A stretch of 21,342 nucleotides of DNA. Source: a virus. The DNA lies in IMG/VR virus record IMGVR_UViG_3300042945_002480, positions 1 through 21,342 of that record; one strand, given 5' to 3'. Each line of letters starts with the position of its first letter. The first letter of the stretch is position 1. Positions 20,389-21,342 of the stretch are shown piece after piece. The translations under genes and the position numbers were made by a program. The notes below the pieces were generated by a model. The model was not told where the DNA came from, searched no databases, and saw only the letters and a list, made by a program, of their open reading frames with translations.

Positions 20389-21189
20389 TCAGATCTCTAT
20401 CTCAGCGTCCTCGATCTCTTCATCCATGCGACGCTGCGGCTTGCGCGCGGCCGGTCGTGCTTCATCCTCCTCGCGGCGACGGCGGGGGCTGCTGCTCTCG
20501 CCGCCATCCTCCCCATTGAGCTTTCGCTCGATCTGCTCATCGCTGAGCACACGAAGGAAACGGTCCAACGAAGGCTGCTCCTCGATCCACGTAGCCATCT
20601 GCGTCGCGTCGTCGCTAAGCGGCTTCGGTCCGCCAGTCTTGACGACCTTGTACTTGGTGTCGTTTTCGGTCTCGCCACTACGGCTAATCTTCAGATCAAA
20701 GCCAGTGACAGGGTGCGCGAAGTTACCACCGTCATCTTCGTCTCGGCGAATCTCGATCAACTGATCTTCGATCATCTTGCCGAAGCGGATGACGCGCACA
20801 CCGAGGTCTTCTTGGCCGCGAATGACTGCGCACATGAACAACTGCCGCTTAGCCTTGAGCTTGCGCGACTTCTTGAAGTCGATGTCCTCTCCTGTCGCGA
20901 GCAGCTCTGCTTCCTTCCGGCACACGGCGCAGCCCCGCTTCGCCATGAGGCGAGGACAGTTGAAGGATACCCGACCCACCCCTGGAACATCCAGGTAGTG
21001 GACGTAGGCCACTTTCATCAGCTTCTCGCCCTTCTTCGGTGGGACAACGCGGAGCACTGTGCGGCCTTGCGGAAACTTGTAGATCAGATTTCCGCCACTG
21101 TTCTCCTTTGCCTCACGCTCCAGCTCATTCGTGTCATCGAGCGTGAAATCGCCGTAGTTCACCAGCGCGTCGTCTTTCTTCTTCGTCAT
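20389..21189 (-). CDS. T4 gp32-like single-stranded DNA-binding protein, 266 aa
   Basis: Coats single-stranded DNA during replication and recombination. The zinc-binding group is H64, C78, C87 and C90 (VHYLDVPG..SFNCPRLMAKRGCAVC), almost the same positions as H64, C77, C87, C90 of T4 gp32. Around it are OB-fold strands (NLIYKFPQGRTVLRVVPP, RQLFMCAVIRG, GVRVIRFGKMIEDQLIEI), then GFDLKISRSGETENDTKYK. The C-terminus is a charged linker followed by EEIEDAEIEI, the acidic tip by which SSBs recruit partner proteins. The start at ATG 21189 is chosen over an earlier in-frame ATG at 21315, because AAGAGGA lies just before it and the extension overlaps the preceding gene. Length (266) is close to gp32 (301). 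Confidence 0.92.
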   Translation of the reverse strand: MTKKKDDALVNYGDFTLDDTNELEREAKENSGGNLIYKFPQGRTVLRVVPPKKGEKLMKVAYVHYLDVPGVGRVSFNCPRLMAKRGCAVCRKEAELLATGEDIDFKKSRKLKAKRQLFMCAVIRGQEDLGVRVIRFGKMIEDQLIEIRRDEDDGGNFAHPVTGFDLKISRSGETENDTKYKVVKTGGPKPLSDDATQMATWIEEQPSLDRFLRVLSDEQIERKLNGEDGGESSSPRRRREEDEARPAARKPQRRMDEEIEDAEIEI

Positions 21190-21241
21190 GCTGTCCTCTT
21201 TCTGCATAAGGCTATGATCGTTCGATCTCAGCCAGTGCTTC

Positions 21242-21342
21242 TCAACGCATGTCCTCGTACTCGATCGAGAACTCGTCATCTGTGCTGTGATTGGCTGCGA
21301 CGTCGCGGACGGCACGTCTGTCGCCGCGGATGCTGGGTGCGC
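21242..21342 (-). CDS. C-terminal fragment of an upstream gene, cut by the window edge
   Basis: The last 32 codons of a gene entering from the right edge. The readable tail is APSIRGDRRAVRDVAANHST followed by DDEFSIEYEDMR and a TGA at 21242-21244. It uses the same codon style as its neighbours and ends 52 bases before the ssDNA-binding gene, so it belongs to the same operon. There is too little to name a family; the acidic, strand-like end would suit an enzyme or interaction tail. The frame overlaps the non-coding upstream extension of the ssDNA-binding frame, supporting the later start for that gene. Confidence 0.6.
   Translation of the reverse strand, partial: APSIRGDRRAVRDVAANHSTDDEFSIEYEDMR

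Noticed and set aside
1-21342. tRNA genes, insertion sequences, integrase and attachment sites
   Set aside because: No cloverleaf-like segment, transposase motif, terminal inverted repeats or integrase motif was noticed on either strand; a tRNA scan could not be run.

Overview
This window looks like a GC-rich genome segment of a tailed double-stranded DNA bacteriophage (Caudoviricetes-type). It holds a large terminase, a portal protein, a probable small terminase, a T4 gp32-like single-strand binding protein, a phage-type RecA and an SbcC/SbcD (gp46/gp47-like) pair. No integrase, ribosomal gene or host housekeeping block is visible. Every gene I can support lies on the minus strand, so transcription runs from high to low coordinates. 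Many neighbours join by ATGA, GTGA, TTGA or TGATG overlaps, and many starts have Shine-Dalgarno sequences, so the host is a bacterium. I cannot name the host.

In transcription order, 21342-16459 is a replication and recombination block. It contains a partial gene tail, the ssDNA-binding protein, RecA with an 11-Asp tract, an SbcD-like nuclease, an oligoribonuclease-like DEDDh exonuclease and an SbcC-like ATPase, with several small unknown genes between them. From 14848 to 10217 comes a 7-deazaguanine cassette: QueD, FolE, a second divergent QueD-like T-fold protein, a YhhQ-type queuosine-precursor transporter, a DpdA-type transglycosylase, a ParB-domain protein, a small tagged protein and the radical-SAM enzyme QueE. 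Together these predict that the phage makes or imports a preQ0-type base and inserts it into its own DNA, a known way of evading restriction. QueC, QueF and a Gat-QueC fusion are not in the window.

A regulatory and packaging block follows at 10220-7267: an unknown gene, a ribbon-helix-helix protein preceded by three copies of a 9-bp motif, the small terminase and the large terminase. From 7240 to 5394 there is a patch of small genes between terminase and portal: a stand-alone ClpX-type zinc finger, a T4 Imm-like superinfection immunity protein, a coiled-coil protein, a Cro/C1-type HTH regulator and several unknowns. The same 9-bp motif recurs as an inverted repeat in front of the immunity gene.

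From 5387 to the left end lie a probable morphogenesis protein, the portal, small and Cys-rich unknown proteins, a HAD phosphatase, a second protein carrying the same basic C-terminal tag as the one in the modification cassette, and an HNH nuclease that runs off the left edge.

The most notable points are the modification cassette with its extra QueD-like protein and unusual QueE cysteine spacing, the shared C-terminal tag on two otherwise different proteins, and the repeated GTGTAGTGC motif in intergenic gaps beside the ribbon-helix-helix and immunity genes. All functions are inferred from sequence reading only; no database search was run.
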